Source: Streptomyces sp. NBC_01268 (GTDB lineage: Bacteria > Actinomycetota > Actinomycetes > Streptomycetales > Streptomycetaceae). Taken from it: DNA of 64,000 nucleotides. A program made the position numbers and the translations under genes. Position 1 is the stretch's first letter. Each line of letters starts with the position of its first letter. Below are positions 62,954-64,000 of this stretch, piece by piece. The stretch is from assembly GCF_036240795.1 (NCBI RefSeq), contig NZ_CP108454.1, positions 6,694,001-6,758,000 of the forward strand, read 5' to 3'. The notes under the pieces were generated by a model, which saw only the letters and a list, made by a program, of their open reading frames with translations, was not told the DNA's origin and did no database searches.

Positions 62954-64000
62954 ATGGATCCGGTGACCGAATCCCTCAACGAGATCCACCGACGGCTCGG
63001 CGGCCTGCGGGACGGGCGGGTCGCCGACTACATTCCCGAGCTGGCCCGGGCCGATCCGGACGACTTCGGCATCGCCCTGGTCAGCATGGGCGGGCACGTG
63101 TACCGGGCCGGGAAGGCGGACAGCGCGTTCACCGTCCAGTCGGTGTCCAAGCCCTTCGTCTACGCCCTCGCGCTCGGCGACCTCGGCCCGCGCGAGACGC
63201 TGCGCCACGTCGGGGTCGAGCCCAGCGGCAACGCGTTCAACGCCATCAGCCTGGAGCCCGGCACCGGCCGCCCGGCCAACCCCATGATCAACGCCGGTGC
63301 CCTCGCCACCACCGCACTCGTACGGGCCGACGGGCCGGCGGAACGCTTCGCCCGCATCCTCGCCTGCCTGTCCGCGTTCGCCGGCCGCCCCCTCGACGTG
63401 GACGAGGACGTCTACGCCAGCGAGGCCGCCACGGGGGACCGGAACCGCGCCCTCGCCTACCTGATGCGCTCGGCCGGATCGCTGCGCGCCGACCCGGCCG
63501 AGACGGCCGACACGTACTTCCGGCAGTGCGCGGTCCGGGTCACCGCCAGCGACCTCGCCGTCATGGCCGCGACCCTCGCCAACGGCGGCCGCAACCCCGT
63601 CACCGGCGTCCGGGTCGTCGCCGAACCGGACGCGGTCCGCACCCTCGCCGTCATGGCCACCTGCGGCATGTACGACGGCGCCGGCCAGTGGCTCCTGGAC
63701 GTCGGGCTGCCCGCCAAGAGCGGCGTCTCCGGCGGCCTCATCGCCGCCAGCCCGGGGCGCTTCGGCGCCGCCGTGTACAGCCCCCCGCTCGACGCCTCCG
63801 GCAACCCGGTCCGGGCCGTGGCGGCCCTCGGCGAGATGTCGGAGCGCTTCGGGCTGCACATCATGCACAACTCCGGGCTCCACGCGGCGACGGTGACCGG
63901 CGCCGAACGCGTCGAACGCGACGGCCGGAGCATCGGCGTCGTCACCGCCCAGGGAACCCTGGAGTTCACCGAGACCGAAGCGCTCCTGTACGCCCTCCGC
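62954..64000 (+). CDS. glsA: glutaminase A, cut by the window edge
   Basis: The first 349 codons of a serine-type glutaminase (glutamine to glutamate and NH3), a penicillin-binding-protein-like fold. FTVQSVSKPFVYALALGDLG has the catalytic S63-x-x-K66; PANPMINAGALATTALV and LPAKSGVSGGLIAASPGRFG are the other conserved blocks. The core ends near residue 310 (LHIMHNSGLH). The following residues (GVVTAQGTLEFTETEALLYA) look like the start of a C-terminal STAS domain, as in longer actinobacterial glutaminases; the rest is outside. GTCCGGTGCC precedes the ATG, so the ribosome site is weak. Confidence 0.9.
   Translation, partial: MDPVTESLNEIHRRLGGLRDGRVADYIPELARADPDDFGIALVSMGGHVYRAGKADSAFTVQSVSKPFVYALALGDLGPRETLRHVGVEPSGNAFNAISLEPGTGRPANPMINAGALATTALVRADGPAERFARILACLSAFAGRPLDVDEDVYASEAATGDRNRALAYLMRSAGSLRADPAETADTYFRQCAVRVTASDLAVMAATLANGGRNPVTGVRVVAEPDAVRTLAVMATCGMYDGAGQWLLDVGLPAKSGVSGGLIAASPGRFGAAVYSPPLDASGNPVRAVAALGEMSERFGLHIMHNSGLHAATVTGAERVERDGRSIGVVTAQGTLEFTETEALLYALR

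Overview
The window is high-GC actinobacterial DNA, almost certainly a Streptomyces chromosome. Codon third positions are nearly all G or C, GTG starts with purine-rich ribosome sites are common, and genes often overlap by 4 bp. The gene set (IclR-controlled purine catabolism, SGNH esterase, ROK-kinase sugar locus) is Streptomyces-like. From memory the order resembles the S. coelicolor SCO62xx region, but this is recollection, not a search. No rRNA, tRNA, CRISPR array or phage was seen.

Layout. 1-2638: a cut-off alpha/beta hydrolase, a RibD/DHFR-like reductase, a haloalkane dehalogenase-like hydrolase and an NmrA-type protein, all on the minus strand. 3019-5433: a junk zone with fragments of an IS630 transposase, a tectonin-repeat protein, a short-chain dehydrogenase and unknown genes, plus one intact Nudix hydrolase. 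5434-15000: CorA, an AlkZ-like winged-helix protein, a GAF-LuxR regulator divergent from two acyl-CoA ligases, GNAT, a TIGR04222-type membrane protein and a zinc-ribbon/Mrr-like protein.

The core, 15091-31358 plus 36624-39083 and 45438-49041, is a purine-ring catabolic regulon. 8-oxoguanine deaminase, uricase, HIU hydrolase and OHCU decarboxylase give allantoin. Allantoinase and allantoicase give ureidoglycolate. Glyoxylate is then used by malate synthase (AceB) or by Gcl, Hyi and GlxR to reach glycerate. Two NCS2 permeases, a hydantoin-racemase-like protein, a catalase (for uricase peroxide) and an IclR regulator (AllR) complete it. Paired 15-bp boxes (TTCY...GGAA) with centres exactly 21 bp apart lie at gcl, hyi, aceB and allB. 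A second palindrome (TCAACA-N3-TGTTGA type) covers the -35 region at katA, uraD and aceB and also occurs at allB.

Between these blocks lie an ArsR-type regulator/MFS pair, a fibronectin-III lipoprotein, a large unknown protein, a secreted SGNH esterase, a two-component system divergent from an ABC exporter, and a double-domain secreted protease. From 49151 on come an SDR, a second RibD-like protein, an EamA transporter, a second two-component system, a P450 with a thioesterase, and a sugar locus (Gfo/Idh oxidoreductase, GntR, lipoprotein binding protein, permease, ATPase, ROK kinase, membrane protein). A SnoaL-like protein and a glutaminase cut by the right edge end the window.

Coordinates, starts, repeats and operators were read by hand from the sequence. 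Functions rest on recognised motifs and family knowledge; no database search was run.
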